Assembly: GCA_022820545.1 (NCBI GenBank)
Contig: JAJEFG010000093.1
Location: 1 to 64,000 of the forward strand
Direction of reading: 5' to 3'
Length of the DNA stretch: 64,000 nt
From: Acidobacteriota bacterium
GTDB taxonomy: Bacteria > Acidobacteriota > Vicinamibacteria > Marinacidobacterales > Marinacidobacteraceae
In this document: piece after piece, positions 44,548 to 54,552 of the stretch
Layout of the letters: each line of letters begins with the position of its first letter
How positions within the stretch are numbered: the stretch's first letter is position 1
Position numbers and translations under genes: made by a program
The notes under the pieces: model-generated
The model's database searches: none
Seen by the model: only the letters and a program-made list of their open reading frames with translations
What the model was told of the DNA's origin: nothing

Positions 44548-46034
44548 GACTCTCCCGGGCCTGGATCGAGCGCTCGTTCGAGCGCCGCCCGGGCCTCGCG
44601 GGCATCCGCTTTCCCGCGGAGTTCGCGCATCAACTGCCCCACGAAGAAGCCGATCACCTTCTTCTTGCCCGCCCGGTAGGCGTCCCGGTCGGCCGGGCGC
44701 CGGGCGACGAGGCGGGCGGCGATCTCGTCCAGGCGAGACCCGCCCGCGAGGTCCGCGAATCCGAGCTCGGCCGTGAGTTCGCGGGCGGTGCGTCCGGTGT
44801 CGCACATCGCCTGGAAGACCTCCCGCGCGGCGTTTCGCGGCAGCTCCTTCGCGGCGAGCAGATGCACCAGCTCGCCGAGCCGCTCCGGAGGCGCCGCGAG
44901 CCGTCCGTCGTGCTTTTCCCGGGATGCGACCTCGGTAGTGATCCAGCCGGCGGCCGCGGCCGCCGCGTCGACGACCGGAGAACCGGCGCCCGCCGCCGCG
45001 GCTACCGTCGCCTCGTAGTAGTCCGCCAGGTCGCGGCGCGCGGCGATCCGTTCGGCCTGGTCGGCGGCGATGCCGTGTTCGCTCCGGTAACGGGCGGCGC
45101 GGGCGTCCGGGAATTCGGGAAGCGCGCCGCGCGCTGCCTCGAGCAGTCCTTCGGGAAGCCGCAGCGGGGGAAGGTCGGGATCGGGGAAGTAGCGGTAGTC
45201 CTCGGCTTCCTCCTTGCTCCGCATGGGCTCGGTCACCCCGTGCGCCTCGTCGTAGAGGCGCGTTTCCTGGACGACCTTCCCTCCGCCGGCCAGGACTGCG
45301 CGCTGACGCTGCTCCTCGTATTCGAGCGCCCGCTGGAGGAACCGGAACGAGTTCAGGTTCTTCAGCTCCACCTTGACCCCGTAGTCGAGGTCGCCCCGGC
45401 GCCGGACCGAGACGTTGCCGTCCATGCGCAGGTTGCCCTTCTCCATGTCGGCATCGGACACCCCGCAGTAGACGATCCGGCTCCTGAGCTCCCGGGCGTA
45501 GGCGACCGCCTCGGCGGCCGAACGCATGTCCGGGTCGCTCACGATCTCGATGAGCGGCACGCCGGCGCGGTTGAAGTCCACGCCGCTTCGCCTGTCGGAT
45601 CCCGGGAACCCGTCGTGAACCAGCTTGCCGGCGTCCTCCTCGATCTGGATCCGGTTGATCCCGACGTTGCGGTCCACCGCCGCCCCGTCCCCCTCACCGT
45701 CCAGCCGGACCTGGACGGCCCCCGCCTCCGCCAGCGGAAACTCGTACTGGGTGATCTGGTAGCCCTTGGGGAGATCGGGATAGAAGTAGTGCTTCCGCTC
45801 GAAGACCGACTCCTCGTTGATCTCGCAGTCGAGGGCGAGTCCCGCGAGCACCGCGAGTTCCACCGCCCTCCGGTTGGGCACCGGGAGCGCTCCCGGGAGG
45901 CCGTAGCACACCGGACAGAGGTGCGTGTTCGGGGGTGAGCCGAACTCGTTCCGGCAGCCGCAGAAGAGCTTCGTCCGGGTATCGAGCTGGACGTGTACCT
46001 CGAGCCCGATGACGGTCTCGAAAGGGTCGGTCAC
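44544..46034 (-). CDS. gatB: Asp-tRNA(Asn)/Glu-tRNA(Gln) amidotransferase subunit B
   Basis: 496 residues. GatB carries the kinase-like part that activates the mischarged tRNA in the GatCAB complex. VIGLEVHVQLDT, CPVCYGLPG, YFYPDLPKGYQITQY and the C-terminal YqeY-like domain with KKKVIGFFVGQLM are all typical. gatA and gatC are not in the window. GTG start. Confidence 0.95.
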   Translation of the reverse strand: MTDPFETVIGLEVHVQLDTRTKLFCGCRNEFGSPPNTHLCPVCYGLPGALPVPNRRAVELAVLAGLALDCEINEESVFERKHYFYPDLPKGYQITQYEFPLAEAGAVQVRLDGEGDGAAVDRNVGINRIQIEEDAGKLVHDGFPGSDRRSGVDFNRAGVPLIEIVSDPDMRSAAEAVAYARELRSRIVYCGVSDADMEKGNLRMDGNVSVRRRGDLDYGVKVELKNLNSFRFLQRALEYEEQRQRAVLAGGGKVVQETRLYDEAHGVTEPMRSKEEAEDYRYFPDPDLPPLRLPEGLLEAARGALPEFPDARAARYRSEHGIAADQAERIAARRDLADYYEATVAAAAGAGSPVVDAAAAAAGWITTEVASREKHDGRLAAPPERLGELVHLLAAKELPRNAAREVFQAMCDTGRTARELTAELGFADLAGGSRLDEIAARLVARRPADRDAYRAGKKKVIGFFVGQLMRELRGKADAREARAALERALDPGPGES

Positions 46035-46053
46035 CGGGCCCGGGGCGGAACCG

Positions 46054-47838
46054 TCAGCCGTACAGGGATTCGATGAGGTCGGCGTACCGCTCCGCCACCA
46101 CCCGGCGCTTCACCTTCATGGTGGGTGTCAACTCCCCGCTTTCGATCGTGAAGGCCGCCGTCACCACGGCGATCTTCTTGACCTGCTCGAAGGACGCGAG
46201 TCCCTCGCTCAGCCGGCTGATCTCGGCCATGAGATGCGCCTGGACGCGTTCGTCGGCGGCCATCGCTTCAGGGCCGTCGGCCGATACTCCTTCTCCCTCG
46301 CACCAACGGCCGAGTTGCTCGAAGTCCGGCGCGACCAGCGCCGAGAGGTAGGGCTTGCCGTCCCCGACCATCACCAGTTCGGCGATGTAGACGCTCGACT
46401 TGAGAGTTCCCTCGATCGGCTGCGGCGCGACGTTCTTGCCGCCGGCGGTGACCAGCAGATCCTTCTTCCGGTCCGTGATCCGCAGGAACCCGTCCTCGTC
46501 GAACGCCCCGACGTCGCCGGTGTGGAACCAGCCGTCCACGATCGCCTCGTTCGTAGCCGCCTCGTTGCCGAAGTAGCCCTTCATCACGTTGTGGCCGCGG
46601 CAGAGGATCTCTCCATCGTCGGCGATCTTCACGTCCACGCCCCGAATGGGAATCCCCACCGTTCCGAACCGGAAGCGGTCCCGGCGATTCACGGTGATGA
46701 CGGGAGAGGTTTCCGTCAGGCCGTAGCCCTCGATCACGACCCAGCCCGCCGCCAGGAAGAACTCGGCGACGTCCCGGGGAAGGGCGGCCCCGCCGGAAAC
46801 GAAGAGCTCCATCCGGCCACCCATCCGGGCGTGCAGCTTGCTGAAGACCAGCTTCGTCGCCAGTCCGTACTTGAACTTCAGGCCCGCCGGCACCGAGGTG
46901 CCGTCCTGGCGGTGCTTGCCCACCGCGTACCCGACCGAGAACGCCCAGTTGAAGATCTTCTGCTTCAGGGGGCTGCCGGCGGCCGCCGACTCGAGGACCT
47001 TGTCCCGCATCTTCTCGTAGAAGCGCGGCACGCACGCCATCACCGTGGGATGGACTTCCCCGATGTTCTGCACCAGCGTGTCCATGCTCTCGGCGATCGC
47101 GATCGTGACGCCGGCGTGCGGATACAGGTAGTGCGCCACCATGCGGGCGAACACGTGGCTGTACGGCAGCACGGAGATCGCGCGGTCTTCCGGAGTCAGC
47201 GTCAGCGCTTCGTGGGACGCGAGGGTGTTCTGCACCAGGTTCGCCTGGGTGAGCATCACCCCCTTCGGGTTCCCGGTGGTTCCCGAGGTGTAGATGATGG
47301 TGGCGACGTCGTCACCGGAAACCGCCGCCGCGAGGCGCTCGGCCCCGCCGGAATCCACCGCGCGCGAACTCTTGCCGGCGTCGGTCACCCTCGACCACGA
47401 CTGACCCCCCGAACCGTCCACCGGCGCGTCGAGCGTGAAGACCATCTCGACGCTCGACAGCGAGTCGCGGACTGCCGCGATCTTGGCCTGCTGCTCCGCG
47501 GAGGAGGCGATCACCACCCGCGCACCCGAGTCCTGGATGATGTAGGCGGCCTGCTGCGCGGTGAGCGTGGGATAGATCGGCACCGTCACGGCGCCCAGGA
47601 TCTGGAGTCCCGCCTCGATGGTGAACCATTCCAGGCGGTTCTCCGAAAGAAGCACCACCCGGTCTCCCTTCTGCACTCCGCGGAGCGACAGACCGACCGC
47701 CGCATCCCGCGCGGCGTCGAGCCAGCCCGCGGACGAGAGCTTCTTCCACTCCCCTCCCTCCTTGTGGAGGATGGCGTCGTCCTTGTTGTGCCGCGCACAG
47801 GCGGCGGCGAAAAGCTGGTTCAGGGTCTGCGCTTCCAT
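46054..47838 (-). CDS. fadD: Long-chain fatty acid-CoA ligase (AMP-binding)
   Basis: 594 residues from the ATG at 47838, with GGAGG eight bases upstream; a GTG nine bases earlier is possible. ATP-binding TSGTTGNPKGV, the GYGLTETSP motif, DGWFHTGDVG and DRKKDLLVTAGGKNV identify an acyl-CoA synthetase. The length and QLFAAAC start resemble long-chain ligases. It heads a minus-strand run with gatB, the uridine-kinase-like gene, mqnD and an OMP. Confidence 0.9.
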   Translation of the reverse strand: MEAQTLNQLFAAACARHNKDDAILHKEGGEWKKLSSAGWLDAARDAAVGLSLRGVQKGDRVVLLSENRLEWFTIEAGLQILGAVTVPIYPTLTAQQAAYIIQDSGARVVIASSAEQQAKIAAVRDSLSSVEMVFTLDAPVDGSGGQSWSRVTDAGKSSRAVDSGGAERLAAAVSGDDVATIIYTSGTTGNPKGVMLTQANLVQNTLASHEALTLTPEDRAISVLPYSHVFARMVAHYLYPHAGVTIAIAESMDTLVQNIGEVHPTVMACVPRFYEKMRDKVLESAAAGSPLKQKIFNWAFSVGYAVGKHRQDGTSVPAGLKFKYGLATKLVFSKLHARMGGRMELFVSGGAALPRDVAEFFLAAGWVVIEGYGLTETSPVITVNRRDRFRFGTVGIPIRGVDVKIADDGEILCRGHNVMKGYFGNEAATNEAIVDGWFHTGDVGAFDEDGFLRITDRKKDLLVTAGGKNVAPQPIEGTLKSSVYIAELVMVGDGKPYLSALVAPDFEQLGRWCEGEGVSADGPEAMAADERVQAHLMAEISRLSEGLASFEQVKKIAVVTAAFTIESGELTPTMKVKRRVVAERYADLIESLYG

Positions 47839-47878
47839 CGGGAGCACCTCCGGCCAGTGATCTTACGCAAGTGGCGTC

Positions 47879-47930
47879 GGAGCGCCGGCCTCCGGCCGGC
47901 ATCGACCGCCGGGAGGCGGTCGAAACCGCA
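47879..47930 (+). repeat. Dispersed palindromic repeat, family 2, copy I
   Basis: Family 2 core GGAGCGCCGGCCTCCGGCCG, with a different second palindrome (GACCGCCGGGAGGCGGTC). It lies in the gap between the divergent fadD and LysE genes. Confidence 0.85.
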
Positions 47931-47961
47931 CCCGGTACCCGGCCTGACGGCGCACCCGGCC

Positions 47962-48010
47962 GGGACCGCCGGTCTTCAGACCGGCACGCGCGGCGCTCCG
48001 CGCCGCGCAC
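47962..48010 (+). repeat. Dispersed palindromic repeat, family 1, copy J
   Basis: GCCGGTCTTCAGACCGGC followed by CGCGGCGCTCCGCGCCGCG, as in copy D reversed. It is 31 bp after copy I, so families 1 and 2 share this gap. Confidence 0.85.
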
Positions 48011-48077
48011 GGCGCAGCGCCCCTCCGCCTGACGACGATCCGGCTCGCAACACCGATACTCCCCGGGCGTACCCCCC

Positions 48078-48677
48078 ATGCCTGACCTGATCCTCCCCGT
48101 CGCGCTCTTCGCGTTCTCCATGTCGATCACCCCGGGACCCAACAACGTCATGGTCACCGCGTCGGGGGCGAACTTCGGATACCGGCGGACCATCCCGCAT
48201 CTCCTGGGCATCGGCCTCGGGTATCCGGCGATGGTGGCCGGGGTCGGGTTCGGCCTCGGGGGTGTCTTCGAGGCCGTCCCTGCGGTGCACGTCGTCCTCA
48301 GGTACGTGGGCTCCGGCGCCATCCTCTGGATGGCCTGGAGGATCGCCACCGCCAGCGGGACGAGCGGGGCGACGGACCGGCCCGGACGCCCGTTCACCTT
48401 CCTGCAGGCCGCCGCCTTCCAGTGGGTCAACCCCAAAGGGTGGGTGGTCGCGATCAGCGCGATCAGCGCCTTCACGACCGTCGAGGGAGACCTCTTCTTC
48501 GAAGTGGGTGCGATCACCTTGAGCTTCGTCTCTGTGAACTACGCGTGCGCTTCGGTCTGGACCCTCTTCGGCGTCGGGATCGGGCGGCTCCTGAACCGCG
48601 GCGGCTGGCTCCGGACCTTCAACGTCGCGATGGGCCTGCTGCTCGTCGCCGCCATCGCGCCCCTCTTTATCGACTGA
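48078..48677 (+). CDS. LysE/RhtB family amino-acid exporter
   Basis: 199 residues, six membrane segments. FSMSITPGPNNVMVTASGAN and the FQWVNPKGWVVAI motif are typical of the LysE/RhtB family, which export amino acids such as homoserine, threonine or leucine. It is divergent from fadD and upstream of accD. Confidence 0.9.
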   Translation: MPDLILPVALFAFSMSITPGPNNVMVTASGANFGYRRTIPHLLGIGLGYPAMVAGVGFGLGGVFEAVPAVHVVLRYVGSGAILWMAWRIATASGTSGATDRPGRPFTFLQAAAFQWVNPKGWVVAISAISAFTTVEGDLFFEVGAITLSFVSVNYACASVWTLFGVGIGRLLNRGGWLRTFNVAMGLLLVAAIAPLFID

Positions 48678-48790
48678 ACCCGCGGAAAGTTCGCCCGGAA
48701 ACACGGAGATCGCGGGCGCCGGCACCCGCCGGGGAACGCCCCCTCCCGTCAGGCCGCGACGCGCCCCCTCTGTTAGGATGCCCGGCTCAT

Positions 48791-49726
48791 ATGTCCACCT
48801 CGGAAGGGCGCGGGAATCCCGGCGCCGGCGGAGACAGTCGCCCCGGGCCCCAGGTGCCCGAGGGCCTCTTCGTCCGCTGCGACGGGTGCTCGGAGATCGT
48901 CTACGGACGGGCCCTTCGGGAGAACCTCGAAGTCTGCCCGCGCTGCGACTTCCACATGCGGCTCGGGGCGCGCGAGCGCATCGAGATGCTGGTTGACGAG
49001 GGGGTCTACCGGGAGATTTCCGAGAGCCTCCGCTCCAACGACCCGCTCCGCTTCCGCGACCGGGTGGACTATTCCGACCGGCTCCGGAAGGGCGCGGAGA
49101 AAACCGGCCTCGACGACGCCGTCATCGTGGTGCGCGCCGAGATCGAGCGCACGCCGGTGGTCCTCGCCGTCATGGAGTACGCCTTCATCGGCGGCAGCAT
49201 GGGCGTCGTGGTGGGCGAGCAGATCACCCGCGCGGTGGAAGCGGCCTGCGAGGCCCGGATCCCGCTGATCGTGGTCTCCTGTTCGGGCGGCGCCCGGATG
49301 CAGGAGGGCGCCCTCTCGCTGATGCAGATGGCCAAGATCTCGTCGGCGCTCGCCGTGCTCGACGATGCGGGTCTCCCCTACATCTCCTTGCTCACCCATC
49401 CGACCACCGGGGGCGTCACGGCCAGCTACGCCATGCTCGGCGACATGAACCTTGCCGAGCCCGGAGCCCTGATCGGCTTCGCCGGTCCCCGCGTGATCCA
49501 GCAGACGATCCGCGGCGAACTGCCGCCCGGCTTCCAGCGGTCCGAATTCCTGCTCCGCCACGGGATGCTCGACCGGGTGGTCCACCGCCGGGACCTCCGG
49601 GGTGCGTTGGGCAGTTTCCTGCGATTCATGTACGAACCCGCCGAAGCCGCGGCTTCGGTGGAGAAGGACGCCGCCGCCACGGTGCAGACCGCACCGGAGC
49701 CGGCGCGGGTCCGCACCGTCCGGTAG
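48791..49726 (+). CDS. accD: Acetyl-CoA carboxylase beta subunit
   Basis: 311 residues from the ATG at 48791; an ATG at 48778 is in another frame and gives only a short ORF. The zinc ribbon (CDGC ... CPRC, about residues 30-52) and the carboxyltransferase motifs GGSMGVVVGE, SCSGGARMQEG and PTTGGVTASYAMLGD are clear. AccD with AccA makes malonyl-CoA for fatty-acid synthesis. An in-frame upstream extension runs through the LysE gene. It is followed by folC, a conserved pairing. Confidence 0.95.
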   Translation: MSTSEGRGNPGAGGDSRPGPQVPEGLFVRCDGCSEIVYGRALRENLEVCPRCDFHMRLGARERIEMLVDEGVYREISESLRSNDPLRFRDRVDYSDRLRKGAEKTGLDDAVIVVRAEIERTPVVLAVMEYAFIGGSMGVVVGEQITRAVEAACEARIPLIVVSCSGGARMQEGALSLMQMAKISSALAVLDDAGLPYISLLTHPTTGGVTASYAMLGDMNLAEPGALIGFAGPRVIQQTIRGELPPGFQRSEFLLRHGMLDRVVHRRDLRGALGSFLRFMYEPAEAAASVEKDAAATVQTAPEPARVRTVR

Positions 49727-49753
49727 AGCCGGCGGTCCCTCCGCTTCACTTCC

Positions 49754-51160
49754 ATGAGGTACGAGGAGGCGCTCGCTTTCCTGAAGAGCCGCGAGCAGTT
49801 CCACGTCAAGGTGGGGACCCGGAACATCCGACTGCTCGCCCGGGCGCTCGGCCACCCCGAGCACCGGTTCCCGTCGGTGGTGGTCGCGGGAACGAACGGG
49901 AAGGGCTCGACCGTGGCCATCCTGGACTCGATCCTCCGGGCCCACGGGCTTCGAACCGGGCGCTTCACCTCGCCCCATCTCGTTTCCATCGGCGAACGCG
50001 TTCTGGTGAACGGCCGCCAGCTTCCGGAGGACGAATTCGCCGGCCTGATCGGCGATATCGCCAGCGCGGCCGAGCGTCTGCCGCCGGATCAGCAGCCGTC
50101 GTTCTTCGAGACCATCACCGGCGCCGCCTTCCTTGCCTTCGCCCGGCACGAGGTCGACGCGGCGGTCTTCGAGGTGGGGATGGGCGGCCGCTGGGACGCC
50201 ACGACCGCGACCGACGCGCCGCTCGGACTCGTAACCCGCATCGCCCTGGATCACGAGCGCTATCTGGGCCGGACGGTGCGCGAGATCGCCGGGGAGAAGG
50301 GAGCGGTGGCGCGGCCGGGGGGAGAGTTGCTGATCGCCCGGCAGGATTCCGAAGCCGCCGAGGTCCTCGCGGCCAGCGCCCGGGACCGCGGCGCCCGTTT
50401 CCGGGACGTGGCCCGGGAAACGACCCTCGATTGCACGGTCCACCGGACGGGCGCCGCCGGGGTTCTTTCGACCCCCGTAGCGACCTACGACGACCTCTGG
50501 TTGCCGCTTCCCGGCAGACATCAACTGGACAACCTGGCGCTCGCGGTCCGCGGAGCGGAGCGGCTCTTCGCGCGGGAAAGGCTCGGAACTCTCGACCCGG
50601 TCCGGGTCCGCCAGGGCGTCTCGGCGGTCCGGTGGCCGGGACGGCTGGAATGGCTGTCCGCCGACAACGGCCGTCCGCGATTTCTCCTCGACGCCGCCCA
50701 CAATCCGAGCGGTGCCGAACGACTCTCGGAGTACCTGGACACCCTGGGCACGAACGGGCGGCGGGTACTGGTCTTCGGGGCCAGTCGCGACAAGCGGGTC
50801 GAGGAAATGCTGGCGCCGCTGGCGCCGCACTTCGAGCGGGTCTTGCTGACCGCCGCGGCGACCCGGCGCGCGCTCCCCACTGCCGACCTGAAGGACAGCG
50901 CGGAGCGGGTGTTTGCCGGAAACGGCGCCCACGCGGAAACCGTCGAGGACGTTCCGCAGGCGCTCGCCAGGGCCTGCCGGCTCGCCGGCCGGAAGGGCGA
51001 GGTGGTGATCGCGGGCTCGATCTTCCTCCTCGGGGACGCACTTCGGCTGCTCCGCGAGGCGAAGGGCGACCACCTCGATCAGGAAGTGATCGAGATGCCG
51101 TTGCTCCCGCCGGGACCTGCGGGCCGGACGAGCGCCGAGCGGCGATCTTCCGCCGCCTGA
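49754..51160 (+). CDS. folC: Folylpolyglutamate/dihydrofolate synthase
   Basis: 468 residues, Mur-ligase-like. VVAGTNGKGSTVAILDSIL is the ATP-binding loop, HLVSIGERVLVNG and EVGMGGRWDATTA follow, and LDAAHNPSGAE starts the C-terminal domain. FolC adds glutamates to folates. It begins 27 bp after accD. Confidence 0.93.
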   Translation: MRYEEALAFLKSREQFHVKVGTRNIRLLARALGHPEHRFPSVVVAGTNGKGSTVAILDSILRAHGLRTGRFTSPHLVSIGERVLVNGRQLPEDEFAGLIGDIASAAERLPPDQQPSFFETITGAAFLAFARHEVDAAVFEVGMGGRWDATTATDAPLGLVTRIALDHERYLGRTVREIAGEKGAVARPGGELLIARQDSEAAEVLAASARDRGARFRDVARETTLDCTVHRTGAAGVLSTPVATYDDLWLPLPGRHQLDNLALAVRGAERLFARERLGTLDPVRVRQGVSAVRWPGRLEWLSADNGRPRFLLDAAHNPSGAERLSEYLDTLGTNGRRVLVFGASRDKRVEEMLAPLAPHFERVLLTAAATRRALPTADLKDSAERVFAGNGAHAETVEDVPQALARACRLAGRKGEVVIAGSIFLLGDALRLLREAKGDHLDQEVIEMPLLPPGPAGRTSAERRSSAA

Positions 51161-51209
51161 GACGCGGGGCGACCATTCGGGTCGTCAGTACACTCCGCCC
51201 CGCTTCCCG

Positions 51210-52976
51210 ATGCGACTCTCCCACCACTTCGGTCTCACCCTGCGCGAGGCCCCCGCCGGCATCGAGGCCGAGAGCCATCGGCTGCTGCTCCGCGCCGGCT
51301 TCATCCGGCAGCTCGGCCAGGGTCTTTACTCCTACCTGCCGCTCGCGCACCGCTCGATCACCCGGATCGAGAACATCCTGCGGGAGGAAATGAACCGGAT
51401 CGGCGGCCAGGAGATGACCATGCCGGTCGTCCATCCGGCCGAGATCTGGCGCCGGTCGGGACGCTACGACGCCGTCGGGCCGGAGATGGCGCGGTTCAAG
51501 GACCGCAAGAACAGCGACCTCGTCCTCGCCATGACCCACGAAGAGGTGGTGGCCGACCTCTGCCGCAGCGAGATCCGCTCCCACCGGCAGCTCCCGCAAC
51601 TCGTCTACCACATCCAGACCAAGTTCCGGGACGATCCGCGGCCCCGGGCGGGACTGATCCGGGTGCGCGAGTTCACCATGAAGGACTCCTACACCCTCGA
51701 CCATGACGCCGGGGGGCTCGAGCGCCAGTACCGCGCCCACTACGAGGCGTATTTCCGTATCTTCTGGCGCTGCGGGCTGCCCACGATCGCCGTCGGCTCC
51801 GACGTGGGAATGATGGGCGGCAGCCAGGCGCACGAGTTCATGTACCTGACCCCGGTGGGCGAGGACACCCTGGTCCTCTGCGACGCCTGCGGCTACGCGG
51901 CGAATCGCCAGATCGCCCGCTTCGCCAAGACCCCGGCGGAGCCGGAGGAACCGCTGCCCCTCGAGCGGGTCGATACCCCGGGCGCCCGCACGATCGACGA
52001 ACTCAGCGCGTTCCTGGAGATCCCGGCGGCCCGCACGGCGAAGGCGGTGTTCCTGACGGCGGGGCTCGACGGCGGCGCCCGGGAGGAGCTCGTGGTCGCG
52101 ATCATCCGCGGCGACATGGACGTCAACGAAACCAAGCTCGCGAATGCCGTTGGCGCTTCCTGGCTCCGTCCCGCGGAGGACGAGGCGATCCTGGACGCCG
52201 GCGCCACGCCGGGATACGCCTCGCCGATCGGGCTCAGTTCGGGCACGGTGGTCGTCGATGACTCGATTCCCGCGTCACCGAACCTGGTGGCCGGCGCGAA
52301 CGAGCGCGACGTTCACTTCCGGAACGTGAACGCGGGGCGGGACTACGACCCGGGGCTCGTCACCGATATCGCGGCAGCGGAGGATGGCCATTGCTGCGTC
52401 CGGTGCGGAAAGCCGCTCCGCACCTCGCGCGGCGTCGAGGTCGGCAACATCTTCCAGCTCGGGACCCGCTACGGAGACGCCGCCGGCGCCCGCTTCCTCG
52501 ACGACGAGGGCGCCGAGCGCCCCATCTGGATGGGCTCCTACGGCATCGGCTCGGGCCGGCTCCTCGCCTGCGTGGCGGAGGAGCACCACGACGGGAACGG
52601 CCTCCGCTGGCCGATGAGCGTTTCCCCGTACGACGTGCACCTGATTCCGCTGGCCGGACGCGCGGCCGAGGACGAGGCGGGTCCGGCGGCGGAGCGCCTG
52701 CACGACGAACTTCAGGACGCCGGGCTCGAAGTCCTGCTCGACGACCGTGACGAGCGGGCGGGTGTCAAGTTCGCGGACGCCGACCTCATCGGCATCCCCC
52801 TGCGGGTCGTGATCTCGGGGCGCTCGCTCAGCCGCGGCGGAGCGGAGGTCCGCATCCGGGGTGAGGACGCGTCCGAGATCGTGCCGCTCCCGAGCCTCGC
52901 CGAGGCCCTCACGGCGCGCCGGACGGCACTCCTGGACCGCATCGAGGAAGCCGTCCGGGTCCCCGAGTTCGGCTGA
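51210..52976 (+). CDS. proS: Proline-tRNA ligase
   Basis: 588 residues, bacterial ProS type. Class II motifs are clear: GFIRQLGQGLYSYLPL (motif 1 region), RVREFTMKDSYTL (motif 2) and GSYGIGSGRLLA (motif 3). Between motifs 2 and 3 a YbaK-like editing insertion is present (about residues 235-390), which removes mischarged alanine. A C-terminal anticodon-binding domain ends the protein. Confidence 0.94.
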   Translation: MRLSHHFGLTLREAPAGIEAESHRLLLRAGFIRQLGQGLYSYLPLAHRSITRIENILREEMNRIGGQEMTMPVVHPAEIWRRSGRYDAVGPEMARFKDRKNSDLVLAMTHEEVVADLCRSEIRSHRQLPQLVYHIQTKFRDDPRPRAGLIRVREFTMKDSYTLDHDAGGLERQYRAHYEAYFRIFWRCGLPTIAVGSDVGMMGGSQAHEFMYLTPVGEDTLVLCDACGYAANRQIARFAKTPAEPEEPLPLERVDTPGARTIDELSAFLEIPAARTAKAVFLTAGLDGGAREELVVAIIRGDMDVNETKLANAVGASWLRPAEDEAILDAGATPGYASPIGLSSGTVVVDDSIPASPNLVAGANERDVHFRNVNAGRDYDPGLVTDIAAAEDGHCCVRCGKPLRTSRGVEVGNIFQLGTRYGDAAGARFLDDEGAERPIWMGSYGIGSGRLLACVAEEHHDGNGLRWPMSVSPYDVHLIPLAGRAAEDEAGPAAERLHDELQDAGLEVLLDDRDERAGVKFADADLIGIPLRVVISGRSLSRGGAEVRIRGEDASEIVPLPSLAEALTARRTALLDRIEEAVRVPEFG

Positions 52977-52995
52977 CGGGCGGGGGCGGAAGGCC

Positions 52996-54411
52996 GTGTT
53001 CGAATCCGTCTCCGTTCCGCTTCCCGTCTTCGCACTGCTGGTGGCCGGATGCCTCTACGGACTGGTCGTTCGGCCGCTCTGGCGGCGGCGCAGCGAGCGG
53101 CGCAACGCGCACGCCTTCCACGAGGCGCAGGGCCGGCTCGCGATCCAGCCGTCCGCCTTCCAGCTCCTGAAGCCGACGAGCACGGCCGACCTGCTGATGG
53201 TGGACCCGCTCGTGCAGGACGCGATCCTCAAGGAGACGGAGCGGAGCGAAGCCGACCAGTGCGACGCACTGGTGGAGGCGCGGAACTACGCCCGGGAGAT
53301 CGTTCCCTCGCTCAGCGCCGGCCTCTACTTCCGGGTCATTCACGGTCCGGTGAAGCGGATCATGCTGAATCTCTTCCGCGTGCGGGTGCGCTACGTGGAC
53401 GAGCGGGCGATCGTGCGCGCCGCCCGGACCTCCACCCCGGTCTTCGTCCTCAATCACCGAAGCAACCTCGACTACGTGATCGCGGCCACCTCGCTCGCCG
53501 ACCGGGCCATCCTTTCTTTCGCGGTGGGCGAATGGGCACGCTACTGGCCGCTTGAGGGCCTCCTCCGCGCCCTCGGCGGCTTCTTCGTTCGGCGCGGATC
53601 GGGAAACCCCCTCTACCGCGCCGTGCTGGCCGCTCACGTGAAGACCGCCGTCGGGGCCGGCGTACCGCAGGCGTTCTTCATCGAGGGACGCTTCTCGGAA
53701 GACGGGAAGCTCAGGAAGCCGCGTCTCGGCCTCCTCGACTACGCAGTGCGGTCCTTCGACCCCGAAACGGGCCGCGACGTGGCGTTCGTGCCCGTGGCGG
53801 TGAACTACGACCGGGTCATCGAGGACAAGAACCTCCAGATCATGAAGGCCAGCGGCAAACGGGCCAGCCGAACCGGAACCTGGCGAGCCACCGCGGGATT
53901 CCTGGGTCACCAGCTCTGGCTGCGCCTGAACCGCCGCTGGAAGCCTTTCGGTCACGCCACCCTCAGCGTGGGCGCACCGGTATCGCTCAGGGAGTGGCTG
54001 GAGAACCGGGGCTTCGACCCCCGGGCAGTCGACCGCGACGAACGCTTCGCCCACGTGGGCGTGCTCGCGGACCATCTCATGGAGCGCATCGCGGACATCA
54101 TGCCTGTGCTCCCGGTACCGCTGATGGCGACCGTCCTTCGCGACCGGGGCGACGAGGGCGTCACGAAGACCGAGGCGCGCGCGGCCGCCTTCGAGATCCT
54201 CGAGTCGCTCGCGGCTCGCCCCGGCGAGCCCGACATCCCCCGGGATGACTGGGAACCCGCGGTGGAGCTGGGCGTCCAACTCCTGATTCAACGGCAGATG
54301 GTGAAGGCCGACAAGGGGCGCCTGCGGATCCTCGAGCCACGCCGCCACTTCGTGGACTACTACGCCAACTCGATCGGACACCTCATCGCGGAGCGGCCCG
54401 CCGCACCGTAG
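52996..54411 (+). CDS. plsB: PlsB-type glycerol-3-phosphate acyltransferase
   Basis: 471 residues from the GTG at 52996. An N-terminal membrane helix (about residues 5-27) anchors it. The acyltransferase signature is NHRSNLDYVI (the HX4D block), and FFIEGRFSEDGKLRKPRLG gives the later substrate-binding block. Such enzymes acylate glycerol-3-phosphate or a lysophospholipid. A longer in-frame reading to 52861 overlaps proS. It is last before the accessory region. Confidence 0.82.
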   Translation: MFESVSVPLPVFALLVAGCLYGLVVRPLWRRRSERRNAHAFHEAQGRLAIQPSAFQLLKPTSTADLLMVDPLVQDAILKETERSEADQCDALVEARNYAREIVPSLSAGLYFRVIHGPVKRIMLNLFRVRVRYVDERAIVRAARTSTPVFVLNHRSNLDYVIAATSLADRAILSFAVGEWARYWPLEGLLRALGGFFVRRGSGNPLYRAVLAAHVKTAVGAGVPQAFFIEGRFSEDGKLRKPRLGLLDYAVRSFDPETGRDVAFVPVAVNYDRVIEDKNLQIMKASGKRASRTGTWRATAGFLGHQLWLRLNRRWKPFGHATLSVGAPVSLREWLENRGFDPRAVDRDERFAHVGVLADHLMERIADIMPVLPVPLMATVLRDRGDEGVTKTEARAAAFEILESLAARPGEPDIPRDDWEPAVELGVQLLIQRQMVKADKGRLRILEPRRHFVDYYANSIGHLIAERPAAP

Positions 54412-54445
54412 GAGGACCCGGCTCCACCCGCCCCGGTGACGCGCC

Positions 54446-54499
54446 GGCTTGGAACGCCGGTCTCCAGACCGGCACCGCGGCGCTCCGCGCCGCGCACGT
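54446..54499 (+). repeat. Dispersed palindromic repeat, family 1, copy K
   Basis: Full-length plus-orientation copy, almost the same as copy A, just after plsB. Confidence 0.85.
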
Positions 54500-54552
54500 C
54501 ACAACGCTCCCTGTCCTCACGACGCCCACGGCTTGGGCGCTGTGAAACCTAT

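Noticed and set aside
47964-48060. Rho-independent terminator for fadD or the LysE gene at the palindromes
   Set aside because: The hairpins belong to the dispersed repeat families and no T run follows; the genes diverge here.
52990-53020. tRNA-like GTTCGAATCC at 52997-53008
   Set aside because: It lies at the plsB start, and no matching acceptor or anticodon stem is found around it.
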